Shown piece after piece: positions 26,580-34,986 of a stretch of 64,000 bases of DNA. Source of the stretch: F22 sp963675625 (GTDB lineage: Bacteria > Bacteroidota > Bacteroidia > Bacteroidales > Bacteroidaceae); assembly GCA_963675625.1 (NCBI GenBank), contig OY776497.1:1798001-1862000 (forward strand), read 5' to 3'. The notes under the pieces were generated by a model. The model did no database searches, was not told the origin of the DNA, and saw only the letters and a program-made list of their open reading frames with translations. Made by a program: the position numbers and the translations under genes. Each line of letters begins with the position of its first letter. Within the stretch, counting starts at the first letter, position 1.

Positions 26580-27345
26580 TAATAGCCTCTAAGCGCAAAC
26601 GTGTTAATACAGCTTTAGTGTGGCGAGGAAAATCACTTTGCATCATCCAGTTATAATATCCAGAATCGTTGCGTAGGATTTTTTTAACCGATTGACCTTT
26701 GAATTTTCCGAAGTTAAATACTGGCTCATCGTTTTCGTTGAGTACAATTCTTTGAGCGAAATCGACAGTGCGATTTTGTGTTGAATATTCAGACAATCCA
26801 TCTATGTCGCATGGAAGATCATCGTATTTCTCAACTTGACTTTTAAGGACTTCAAGAGTGGCTTTTGTGTCTGCTTCGGCACTGTGTGCGTCAGTTAAGT
26901 CACCGTCACAGTAAAATTTGTAGGCTGCCACTAGTGTACGTTGTTCTCGTTTATGAAATATGACTTGTACATCAACCAATTTACATAATGACAAATCTAT
27001 TTGTACTCCAGCACGTATAAACTCTTCGGCTAGCATTGGAACATCAAATCTGTTTGAATTGAATCCTGCTAAATCAGAATCAGAAATGATTGCGGCTAAA
27101 TCTTCAGCGGCATCTTTAAATGTGGGACAGTCTTTCACGTCTTCATCGTAAATACCATGTACCGCTGATGCACTAGCTGGGATAGGTTGCTCTGGATTGA
27201 TACGCATTGTACGACTCTCTTCGTTTCCATTGGGATAAACCTTTATCAAACAAATTTCTACAATACGATCTTTTACTGTATCTGTACCTGTCGTTTCGAG
27301 GTCAAAGACTACGAGTGGACGGGTTAGTTGTAATTTTCTATTCAT
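26569..27345 (-). CDS. DEDDh 3'-5' exonuclease, DNA polymerase III epsilon-like
   Basis: 258 residues. Exo I VFDLETTGTDT (D, E), Exo II GFNSNRFDVPML (D), Exo III DAHSAEADTKATLEVL (His and Asp), which are all five residues of a DEDDh active site. The C-terminal 60 residues (FNFGKFKGQSVKKILRNDSGYYNWM) form the small domain common to Bacteroidetes versions. It lies 14 bases after dnaN, so it may serve as a proofreading or clamp-associated exonuclease; that is inferred from position. Confidence 0.9.
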   Translation of the reverse strand: MNRKLQLTRPLVVFDLETTGTDTVKDRIVEICLIKVYPNGNEESRTMRINPEQPIPASASAVHGIYDEDVKDCPTFKDAAEDLAAIISDSDLAGFNSNRFDVPMLAEEFIRAGVQIDLSLCKLVDVQVIFHKREQRTLVAAYKFYCDGDLTDAHSAEADTKATLEVLKSQVEKYDDLPCDIDGLSEYSTQNRTVDFAQRIVLNENDEPVFNFGKFKGQSVKKILRNDSGYYNWMMQSDFPRHTKAVLTRLRLEAINGQ

Positions 27346-27359
27346 CTTTCTGCCTTATC

Positions 27360-28490
27360 TTAGTCGTTTAGTAACAAAGGCATCAATAACATTGTCAATT
27401 CACTGTTGTCTTCAGAATCTACAGGCACAAAAATACCAGGACGAGTTGGGTCAGCAAGTTGAATTTCGACCATGTCTGAATCACAAGCTCCTAGTTGTTC
27501 AATTAGAAGTTTTGATTTAAAACCAATCTTTACATTATCCCCTGTGTATTGGCAAGGTACAGTTTCTTCACCTGCAATAGAAAAGTCCAAATCTTGTGCG
27601 GTTACTTTAATATTTTGATCCGCAATATCCAGACGTACAAGATTGTTCTCTTGAGAAGTGAATACTTGTACACGCTTTAAAGCACCTAGAAGATCTTGGC
27701 GGTCAACAATGATTCTGTAAGGATTGTTTGTTGGAATTACATTGTTGTAAGCGGGGTAATTATCTTCAATAAGACGACAAGTCATTTTTGCGTATTCCAT
27801 GATGAAAATAGCATGTTGACCATCAAATTCAACAGTAACCATATCGTCTTCAGTGCCTTTCAAGATACCTTTTAGCAGTTGACCAGGTTTTGCTGGAAGG
27901 ATAAAAGAAGTAGCTTGCTCAGCTTCCACAGTACTGTTTTTATATTTCATTAGCATGTGACCATCACTTGCTACAAAAGTAATGCTGTCTGTTGTTATGT
28001 CAAAGAAAACACCTGTCATACATGGACGCATGTTGTCAAGAGAAACAGCAAAGAGAGTGTGCTCTAAGCCATTTTTGAGTAGTGCAGAAGAAACTTCTAG
28101 CTTTTGAGTTGTTCCAGTTAATTTCTTGTCTGTTGGATATTCGTCTGGTTTTGCTCCTACAAGATCAAATTGACCATTGCGATATGTGAAGCGAACACGT
28201 AAATCGTCATATACAGTGATTTCAATAGGTTGCTCATACATCTCCTTTAAAGCTTCCATAAGCATCTTTGCTTTTAATGCAATACGTCCTGTGCCTTCTT
28301 GTGAGGCGACCTCAACGCCTGTACAGATACGAGTGTCTCTGTCGGCTGCTGTAATAAGGAGTTTGCCATCTTGAAGATCAAGAAGAAAACACTCAAGAAT
28401 AGGCATGGCACTTTTTGATGCAATCACGCGGCTGATAGATGAAAGGTGACTATACAGCACGGTACTAGTAATCTTAAAACTAAAAATCAT
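27360..28490 (-). CDS. dnaN: DNA polymerase III beta subunit (sliding clamp)
   Basis: 376 residues, normal length. Three clamp domains in order; typical stretches are ISRVIASKSAMPILECFLLD at the N terminus, RPCMTGVFFD in the middle and the C-terminal MLLMPLLLND (family usual MP(M/L)R or related end). Homodimeric ring that tethers polymerase to DNA. First gene of the leftward operon with exonuclease and coaBC. No dnaA or origin features occur nearby. A -7 box is at 28522-28529. Confidence 0.96.
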   Translation of the reverse strand: MIFSFKITSTVLYSHLSSISRVIASKSAMPILECFLLDLQDGKLLITAADRDTRICTGVEVASQEGTGRIALKAKMLMEALKEMYEQPIEITVYDDLRVRFTYRNGQFDLVGAKPDEYPTDKKLTGTTQKLEVSSALLKNGLEHTLFAVSLDNMRPCMTGVFFDITTDSITFVASDGHMLMKYKNSTVEAEQATSFILPAKPGQLLKGILKGTEDDMVTVEFDGQHAIFIMEYAKMTCRLIEDNYPAYNNVIPTNNPYRIIVDRQDLLGALKRVQVFTSQENNLVRLDIADQNIKVTAQDLDFSIAGEETVPCQYTGDNVKIGFKSKLLIEQLGACDSDMVEIQLADPTRPGIFVPVDSEDNSELTMLLMPLLLND

Positions 28491-28521
28491 ATGTCTTTTT
28501 TTGATTCATTTATTCTGTACA

Positions 28522-28529
28522 CAAAGATA
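28522..28529 (-). promoter_or_regulatory. -7 box of the dnaN operon
   Basis: TATCTTTG on the minus strand, 32 bases above the start; -33 element not evident. Confidence 0.6.
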
Positions 28530-28572
28530 ATAAAAAAACAGTAATGCGTGCGGTTATTCGAGAAATAATACG

Positions 28573-28580
28573 TACTTTCG
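28573..28580 (+). promoter_or_regulatory. -7 box of the DUF3127 gene
   Basis: TACTTTCG, 33 bases before the start, divergent to the dnaN promoter. Confidence 0.5.
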
Positions 28581-28612
28581 CATCAAAATACAATAATAAA
28601 TAAGAAGAATAT

Positions 28613-29005
28613 ATGGAATTTGAAGGCAAAATTATAGCAGTATTAGAAAAACGTGGTGGGACATCAGCTAAGGGTAATACTTGGAGTTGTCAAGAGTACG
28701 TGATTGAGAATCATGACCAGTATCCAAAGAAAATGTGTTTTGAGGTTTTTAGCGATGAAAAAATTGATCAATTCAATATTCAGCCCGGTGAAGAATTAAA
28801 GGTGCACTTTGATGTGGATGCACGCGAATGGAATAGCCGTTGGTTTAATAGCCTTCGTGCATGGCGCGTAGAGCGTATACCAGCTGCTGGCAGTGTACCT
28901 GGTGAGACTTCTAGTTCCGAATTTCCATCAGCTCCTGTTGGAATGCCACAAACATCAGCTGCATCAGATGAAATCGCTCCTGAAAGCGATGAGCTTCCAT
29001 TCTGA
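28613..29005 (+). CDS. DUF3127 protein with SSB-like acidic tail
   Basis: 130 residues. The N-terminal OB-like domain (residues 1-88; MEFEGKIIAVLEKRGGTSAKG, REWNSRWFNSLRAWRVE) is typical of DUF3127, a Bacteroidetes family. It is followed by a low-complexity Ser/Pro/Ala linker and a terminus ESDELPF that imitates the acidic-hydrophobic tip (DDDIPF) by which single-stranded-DNA-binding protein recruits partners. A DNA-metabolism role is inferred from the tail and from its place divergent to dnaN. Terminator at 29035-29078. Confidence 0.85.
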   Translation: MEFEGKIIAVLEKRGGTSAKGNTWSCQEYVIENHDQYPKKMCFEVFSDEKIDQFNIQPGEELKVHFDVDAREWNSRWFNSLRAWRVERIPAAGSVPGETSSSEFPSAPVGMPQTSAASDEIAPESDELPF

Positions 29006-29034
29006 TATATCTTTTGCAAATCAAATAATAAAAT

Positions 29035-29082
29035 AAACGAGCTAAATCAATGGTCTTATCTATTGATTTAGTTCGTTTGTTA
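29035..29082 (+). terminator. Terminator after the DUF3127 gene
   Basis: 17-bp stem (29035-29051 with 29062-29078, one G-T pair), 10-base loop. Confidence 0.75.
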
Positions 29083-29215
29083 TTTCGTAACAAAAGGGGA
29101 ATTGTTGTTTGATGATATGTAAACTCGTTGATAATCAGTTTGTATTGATTGGCTTTGTTAGAATACTTTAACTTCGCTGGACGCTTGATACTCTAACTAC
29201 ATCAAATTTAATCGT

Positions 29216-29223
29216 TACCTTTG
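29216..29223 (+). promoter_or_regulatory. -7 box of the HAD phosphatase gene
   Basis: TACCTTTG, 33 bases before the start codon; no good -33. Confidence 0.5.
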
Positions 29224-29256
29224 TTGCTGATTTTTTAATTAGGTAGAAAGAAATAT

Positions 29257-30066
29257 ATGGATTATAAACTATTAGTATTGGACCTTGACGGTACACTGAC
29301 AAATAGCAAAAAAGAGATCACCCCCCAAACGTTAGATGTCCTTTTAGAACTACAAGAAAGTGGCATGAAGATCGCTTTAGCAAGTGGGCGCCCCTTATAC
29401 GGGATTACTCCTTTGGCTGAGCAATTGAAACTTAGTCATTATGGTGGGTATATACTAGCTTTTAATGGTGGTCATGTAGTCGATTGTAGGACAAAAGAGA
29501 TTATTCATGCACAACGATTGGAACAAGACCTGATGCCTTGGTTGTATGGATTGGCTAGTCAATCAGATACTACAATACTTACTTATGATGGACCTAATAT
29601 CGTTACAGAAACGCCAGAGGATCAATATGTACAGCATGAAGTGTTTTTAACAAAAATGACACTTAAAAAAGTTGAAAGTTTTGCTGATTATGTATCATAT
29701 AATCCAGAAAAATGTATGATCGTTGGTGAACCAGATAAGTTGCCTGCATTGGAAAATATAATTAATCAAGAAGCAGGGCATAAGATGGCTGCATATCGTT
29801 CTGAACCTTTTTTCTTAGAATTAGTGCCGAAAGGTATTGATAAAGCGTTAAGTTTAGAACGTCTTTTAAAGCATATCTCTTTGACACCAGATCAAATGGT
29901 CGCAGTAGGGGATGGGTATAACGATTTGAGTATGATTAAATATGCTGGGCTTGGGGTAGCTATGGGTAATGCTCAAGATGTCGTTAAGGAAGCTGCGCAA
30001 GTAGTCACTTTATCAAATGAAGAGGATGGCGTGGCCTATCTTATTAAAAAATATTTAATGGTGTAA
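29257..30066 (+). CDS. Cof-type HAD-superfamily phosphatase
   Basis: 269 residues. Motif I LVLDLDGTLTNSKKEI (two catalytic Asp), motif II LASGRP, motif III Lys in VPKGIDKALSLERLL, motif IV VGDGYNDLSMIKYAGLGVAM. The C2-type cap lies between motifs II and III, which defines the Cof/IIB subfamily. These enzymes dephosphorylate sugar phosphates, flavin or pyridoxal phosphates; the substrate cannot be predicted. Single gene between the DUF3127 gene and ileS. Confidence 0.92.
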   Translation: MDYKLLVLDLDGTLTNSKKEITPQTLDVLLELQESGMKIALASGRPLYGITPLAEQLKLSHYGGYILAFNGGHVVDCRTKEIIHAQRLEQDLMPWLYGLASQSDTTILTYDGPNIVTETPEDQYVQHEVFLTKMTLKKVESFADYVSYNPEKCMIVGEPDKLPALENIINQEAGHKMAAYRSEPFFLELVPKGIDKALSLERLLKHISLTPDQMVAVGDGYNDLSMIKYAGLGVAMGNAQDVVKEAAQVVTLSNEEDGVAYLIKKYLMV

Positions 30067-30155
30067 GATGTAACTTGTGGGTTGCAATCTATGCATAATG
30101 TGCTGTGAATTGCTTTCATCCTGATGTTCAGTGGCGTTAAAAAAGCTATTAATCG

Positions 30156-30186
30156 TTGCATATCAACTAGAAAAACTCTAAATTTG
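30156..30186 (+). promoter_or_regulatory. Promoter of ileS
   Basis: -33-like TTGC (30156-30159), 19-bp spacer, -7 TAAATTTG (30179-30186), 62 bases before the start. Confidence 0.55.
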
Positions 30187-30248
30187 CGCCTTGAAACGAA
30201 AGAGCTCCTCTATATCGGAGTCTAATAAATACATTTTCCCTTCATACA

Positions 30249-33200
30249 ATGAGTAAGAAGTTTAAAGAATACAATCAGCTTAACCTCTCTCAAATAAATA
30301 AAGAGGTTCTACGTGACTGGGACAAGCAAGACTTGTTTGCCCAGAGTCTGTCGGCGCGTGAAGGTGCCCCATCATTTGTGTTTTTCGAAGGTCCTCCATC
30401 TGCAAATGGGAAACCAGGTATCCACCATGTGATGGCACGTAGTATTAAGGATATTTTCTGTCGTTATAAGACAATGAAAGGTTTCCAAGTAAAGCGTAAA
30501 GCTGGTTGGGATACACATGGTTTACCGGTAGAATTGGGCGTTGAAAAAGAATTAGGTATTACTAAAGAGGATATTGGTAAAAGTATTACGGTTGCTGAAT
30601 ACAATGCTAAGTGTCGTAAGAATGTCATGAAATACACCAATGAGTGGGAAGATCTAACTCATAAAATGGGGTATTGGGTGGACATGAACGATCCATATAT
30701 TACCTATGATAATCGTTATATAGAAACTTTATGGTGGTTGTTAAAGCAACTATACAATAAAGATTTGTTATACAAAGGATACACTATTCAGCCGTATTCA
30801 CCTGCAGCAGGTACCGGATTGAGTTCTCACGAATTAAATCAACCTGGTTGTTATCGTGATGTAAAAGATACAACTTGTATTGCACAATTTAAGATTAAAG
30901 CCCCTAAATCAGAAATGAGCGAGTGGGGAACTCCTTATTTTATTGCTTGGACAACAACTCCTTGGACTTTGCCTTCAAATACAGCATTAGCTGTTGGCCC
31001 AAAGATTGACTATGTGGCTGTGCAAACATTTAACCAATATACGGCTGAACCTATTACAGTTGTTTTGGCTAAGTCATTGCTTGGTGCGCATTTCAAGGTT
31101 AAGGGAGCTGATGCTGAAATGACTTTTAATAAGGGAGAAAAGATAGTACCTTATCGCATTGTTGCTGAATATAAAGGCGCTGATCTTGCTGGCATGGAGT
31201 ATGAACAACTTATTCCTTGGGTAAATCCAGGTGAAGGTGCTTTCCGTGTTATTGAAGGTGATTTCGTGACGACGGAAGATGGTACTGGTATTGTGCACAT
31301 TGCTCCTACTTTTGGTGCAGATGACGCCATGGTTGCTAAGAAAGCAGGTGTGCCAGGTTTGCACCTATTGAATAAGAAAGGTGAGTCTCGTCCCATGGTT
31401 GACTTGACTGGTAAGTTTTACGTATTAGAAGATCTTGATGAGACTTTTGTTCAAGAATTTGTAAGTGATGCCTATACTGAGTTTGCTGGCCGTTTTGTGA
31501 AGAACGATTACGATCCAGCATTAACAGAACAAGACGAGACGTTGGATATAAGTATCTGTATGATGCTTAAAATGAACAATCAAGCGTTTAAGATAGAAAA
31601 ACATACGCACAATTATCCACACTGCTGGCGTACAGACAAGCCTGTATTGTATTACCCTTTGGATAGCTGGTTTATCCGCTCTACAGCCTACAAAGAGCGT
31701 ATGATTGAGCATAATAAAGAAATAAACTGGAAGCCTGAATCTACAGGTACTGGTCGTTTTGGCAAATGGCTTGAGAATTTGAATGACTGGAACTTGAGTC
31801 GTTCACGTTATTGGGGTACTCCGCTTCCGATTTGGCGTAATGATGATGGTGAACAAATCTGTATAGGTTCTATCGAAGAGCTTTGTCAAGAAATAGATAA
31901 GTCAGTGGTAGCAGGCTTTATGTCTGAGAATCCTTATACAAAAGATGGTTTTGTTCCTGGTGACTACGCTAAGGAGAACTATGATAAGATTGACTTACAT
32001 CGACCTTACGTTGATGATATAGTGTTAGTGTCTGAATCTGGTAAGCCTATGAAGCGTGAAGCCGATCTAATAGATGTATGGTTCGATTCTGGTGCAATGC
32101 CTTACGCGCAGATTCATTATCCATTCGAAAATAAAGAATTGTTCGACTCTAATGCAGTTTATCCAGCTGATTTTATTGCGGAAGGAGTTGATCAAACTCG
32201 TGGGTGGTTCTTTACATTACATGCTATTGCTAGTATGGTGTTTGAGAGCAAAGCATACAAGACTGTTGTTTCCAATGGACTTGTGCTTGACAAAAATGGG
32301 AATAAAATGAGTAAGCGTTTAGGTAACGCTGTTGATCCATTCTCAACGATTGAAAAATATGGAAGTGACCCTTTGCGTTGGTACATGATTACAAATGCAC
32401 AACCTTGGGATAACTTGAAGTTTGATTTGGAAGGTATTGATGAAGTGCGTCGCAAGTTCTTCGCCACATTATATAATACGTATAGCTTTTTTGCTTTGTA
32501 TGCAAACGTAGATGGTTTTGACTATAGTCAGGCAGAAGTACCTGTAGCAGAACGTCCAGAAATTGATCAATGGATTTTGTCTTTATTGAATACATTAGTA
32601 AAAAAAGTTGATGAATGTTATGATACTTATGAGCCAACTCGTGCTGGTCGTTTGATTAGTGAGTTTGTAAGTGATAATTTGTCAAATTGGTATGTGCGCC
32701 TGAATCGTAAACGTTTTTGGGGTGGTGGCTTTACGCAAGATAAACTTGCTGCTTATCAAACGTTATATCGTTGTATGGAGGTTGTCGTTAAGTTGATGGC
32801 TCCTATTGCACCGTTCTATGCTGACCGTTTGTTCCATGATTTGACTGCTGTTACAGGTCGTGATACTGAAATAAGTGTCCATTTGGCTATTTTTCCAAAA
32901 GCTGATGAAAGTTTGATTCGTCCAGATTTGGAAGCGAGTATGCAACTTGCACAGGATGTTACATCCATGACTTTGGCATTGCGTCGTAAAGTTAGTATCA
33001 AGGTGCGCCAGCCGTTGACATGTATTATGATTCCCGTAGTAGATGCTATTCAGAAAGAACATCTAGAAGCCGTAGAGGATCTCGTAATGAATGAAGTAAA
33101 TGTAAAAGAGATTCGATATGTGCAAGGGGATAATGGCATATTGGTAAAACGAGTGAAGCCAGACTTTAAGAAGTTGGGACCTAAATTTGGCAAACAAATG

Positions 33201-33689
33201 AAACAAGTGGCTGCAGCTGTTCAGGAACTTGAGCAGCTACAAATTGCTGAATTAGAAAGCACTGGTCATATCGCACTTACGCTTCAAGATGGTAGTGCAG
33301 TAATTGTAGATGCTATAGATTTAGATATCTACAGTGAGGATATTCCAGGATGGTTGGTAGCCAATGAAGGACGCTTAACTGTCGCGCTTGATGTAACAGT
33401 CACTCCTGATTTGAAGCGTGAAGGAACTGCTCGTGAATTGGTTAATCGTATCCAGAACATACGCAAAAGCAGTGGACTGGAAATTACAGATAAAATCCAA
33501 GTGATGCTACAAAATTGTGATGAAAGCAATGATGCAGTAGAAGAATATAGAACGTATATTATGGCACAAGTATTAGCTGAAAAGCTAGAGATCGTCGATC
33601 GTCTTCCCGCTGATACGCAGGAATTTGATATGGATGGATACATGCTCCAAATATATATAGAAAAGGTACAGGGTACATCTGAGAAGTAA
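30249..33689 (+). CDS. ileS: Isoleucyl-tRNA synthetase, IleRS2 (eukaryote-like) type
   Basis: 1146 residues. Class I synthetase core: HIGH-equivalent motif in PSANGKPGIHHVMARS (GIHH, residues 57-60), WDTHGLPVE in place of the type-1 WDCHGLPIE, editing CP1 domain (about residues 190-400, with TTPWTLPSNTALAVG) and KMSKR (686-690). The C terminus is long, with no Cys zinc-binding cluster. These traits put it in clade 2. The swapped signature GXHH is known to confer very high mupirocin resistance in IleRS2 enzymes. Own promoter; dksA-like and lspA follow on the same strand. Confidence 0.96.
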   Translation: MSKKFKEYNQLNLSQINKEVLRDWDKQDLFAQSLSAREGAPSFVFFEGPPSANGKPGIHHVMARSIKDIFCRYKTMKGFQVKRKAGWDTHGLPVELGVEKELGITKEDIGKSITVAEYNAKCRKNVMKYTNEWEDLTHKMGYWVDMNDPYITYDNRYIETLWWLLKQLYNKDLLYKGYTIQPYSPAAGTGLSSHELNQPGCYRDVKDTTCIAQFKIKAPKSEMSEWGTPYFIAWTTTPWTLPSNTALAVGPKIDYVAVQTFNQYTAEPITVVLAKSLLGAHFKVKGADAEMTFNKGEKIVPYRIVAEYKGADLAGMEYEQLIPWVNPGEGAFRVIEGDFVTTEDGTGIVHIAPTFGADDAMVAKKAGVPGLHLLNKKGESRPMVDLTGKFYVLEDLDETFVQEFVSDAYTEFAGRFVKNDYDPALTEQDETLDISICMMLKMNNQAFKIEKHTHNYPHCWRTDKPVLYYPLDSWFIRSTAYKERMIEHNKEINWKPESTGTGRFGKWLENLNDWNLSRSRYWGTPLPIWRNDDGEQICIGSIEELCQEIDKSVVAGFMSENPYTKDGFVPGDYAKENYDKIDLHRPYVDDIVLVSESGKPMKREADLIDVWFDSGAMPYAQIHYPFENKELFDSNAVYPADFIAEGVDQTRGWFFTLHAIASMVFESKAYKTVVSNGLVLDKNGNKMSKRLGNAVDPFSTIEKYGSDPLRWYMITNAQPWDNLKFDLEGIDEVRRKFFATLYNTYSFFALYANVDGFDYSQAEVPVAERPEIDQWILSLLNTLVKKVDECYDTYEPTRAGRLISEFVSDNLSNWYVRLNRKRFWGGGFTQDKLAAYQTLYRCMEVVVKLMAPIAPFYADRLFHDLTAVTGRDTEISVHLAIFPKADESLIRPDLEASMQLAQDVTSMTLALRRKVSIKVRQPLTCIMIPVVDAIQKEHLEAVEDLVMNEVNVKEIRYVQGDNGILVKRVKPDFKKLGPKFGKQMKQVAAAVQELEQLQIAELESTGHIALTLQDGSAVIVDAIDLDIYSEDIPGWLVANEGRLTVALDVTVTPDLKREGTARELVNRIQNIRKSSGLEITDKIQVMLQNCDESNDAVEEYRTYIMAQVLAEKLEIVDRLPADTQEFDMDGYMLQIYIEKVQGTSEK

Positions 33690-33815
33690 TAGCTTCTCAG
33701 AATCTCTGGGTTCTTTAAAATATACCTGATAAAACTAATACCTAGAGCCCAGATGGATAAAACGTAAAATAGTGAACTTATAATATTGAAAAGCTAACCA
33801 CTCAAATTTTAAATT

Positions 33816-34193
33816 ATGGCAGAAGAAAAGACACGTTATACTGACGAAGAATTGGAAGAATTCCGTCAGATCATTGAAGAGAAATTAGAAATTGCTCAGC
33901 GTGACTATGAAGAGCTGAAAAATAGTTTTTCAAATAGCGCTGGTAATGGTGTGGATGATACATCCCCAACGTATAAAAGCTTAGGGGATAGTTTAGAATC
34001 AACAACTAGAGAAGAGGCTGGTCGTATGGCTGCTCGTCAGTTGAAATTTATTCAAGGTCTGCAAGCAGCCCTTGGTCGTATTGACAAGAAAACTTATGGT
34101 ATTTGTAGAGTGACTGGGAAATTGATTCCTGCAGGTCGACTTCGAGCCGTACCACATGCTACGCTTAGTATTGAAGCTAAAGAAAATAGATAA
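33816..34193 (+). CDS. TraR/DksA-family protein, zinc-finger cysteines mostly missing
   Basis: 125 residues. Helical N-terminal half (TDEELEEFRQIIEEKLEIAQRDYEEL), Asp-rich turn region (NGVDDTSPTYKSLGD) and the C-terminal DksA-type module YGICRVTGKLIPAGRLRAVP, where only one of four zinc Cys remains. This form, lacking the full zinc knuckle, is the usual Bacteroidetes version. Related proteins bind in the RNA polymerase secondary channel and modulate initiation; that role is inferred here. Lies 126 bases after ileS, with a hairpin at 34205-34229 before lspA. Confidence 0.88.
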   Translation: MAEEKTRYTDEELEEFRQIIEEKLEIAQRDYEELKNSFSNSAGNGVDDTSPTYKSLGDSLESTTREEAGRMAARQLKFIQGLQAALGRIDKKTYGICRVTGKLIPAGRLRAVPHATLSIEAKENR

Positions 34194-34204
34194 AAATTCT
34201 AAGG

Positions 34205-34232
34205 CCGAGGAGTCTATTTGGCTCCTCGGTTT
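34205..34232 (+). terminator. Hairpin between the DksA-like gene and lspA
   Basis: 8-bp GC-rich stem CCGAGGAG/CTCCTCGG (34205-34212 with 34222-34229) followed by a short T-rich stretch; it may attenuate rather than end transcription. Confidence 0.6.
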
Positions 34233-34296
34233 ATCTTGTAATTAGGGGTATACCCATAATTTCACACTTGTAATGTGATATACAGATATAAACAAT

Positions 34297-34971
34297 ATGC
34301 AAAAAAAAGGATTCTCCCGCGGTCAAATGGCCATGTTTATCATCGCTTTAGTGTTGATTATCGATCAAATCATAAAAGTTTGGGTAAAGCTCAACTTTAG
34401 TTTGTATGACCGTATTATCGTATTTGATGATTGGTTTCAAATTTACTTTGTTGAAAATAATGGAATGGCCTTTGGTATGGAGTTTATTAGTAAGATATTC
34501 CTTTCATTGTTGCGTATTGTTGCCGTTTTTTGGTTGGTCAGATGGTTAATTATTTATATTCGCCGTGGGATGAAGTGGGGCTTTATTGCTTGTCTCTCGT
34601 TTATTGTTGCTGGTGCAGCGGGCAACATTGTAGATAGTTTATGTTATGGTTGGCTATTTAGTGAGAGTACGCGTGATACAGTAGCTACCTTTTTACCAGT
34701 GGGTGGAGGCTATGCTGCTCCCCTTTTCGGCAAAGTTGTAGATATGTTTTATTTCCCATTAGTATCATGGAATTGGCCTAGTTGGTTGCCCATTATTGGT
34801 GGTAATCATTTTATTTTCTTTAGTCCAATTTTTAATTTTGCGGATGCATCAATTAGTTGTGGTATTATTGCGTTGTTGCTTTTTTATAGTAAATATCTAC
34901 AAAAATTATTAGATACCTCTCATAAGTCAGAAGATCAAGTGACTGATGAAAAAGGGGAGACAAAAGTTTAG
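34297..34971 (+). CDS. lspA: Lipoprotein signal peptidase (signal peptidase II)
   Basis: 224 residues, about 55 more than E. coli LspA, the extra part lying in the periplasmic loop and C terminus. Membrane aspartyl protease that removes signal peptides from lipoproteins. Four membrane helices; ENNGMAFGMEF, catalytic Asp regions GAAGNIVDSLCYG and FNFADASISCG are present. The window encodes many lipoprotein substrates. It lies 15 bases before the DUF4296 lipoprotein gene and is probably co-transcribed. Confidence 0.95.
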   Translation: MQKKGFSRGQMAMFIIALVLIIDQIIKVWVKLNFSLYDRIIVFDDWFQIYFVENNGMAFGMEFISKIFLSLLRIVAVFWLVRWLIIYIRRGMKWGFIACLSFIVAGAAGNIVDSLCYGWLFSESTRDTVATFLPVGGGYAAPLFGKVVDMFYFPLVSWNWPSWLPIIGGNHFIFFSPIFNFADASISCGIIALLLFYSKYLQKLLDTSHKSEDQVTDEKGETKV

Positions 34972-34986
34972 ATTGATAAAACAACT

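Noticed and set aside
30067..30248. T-box or other riboswitch before ileS
   Set aside because: No T-box consensus or specifier structure; T-boxes are not expected in this phylum. Only a promoter is visible.
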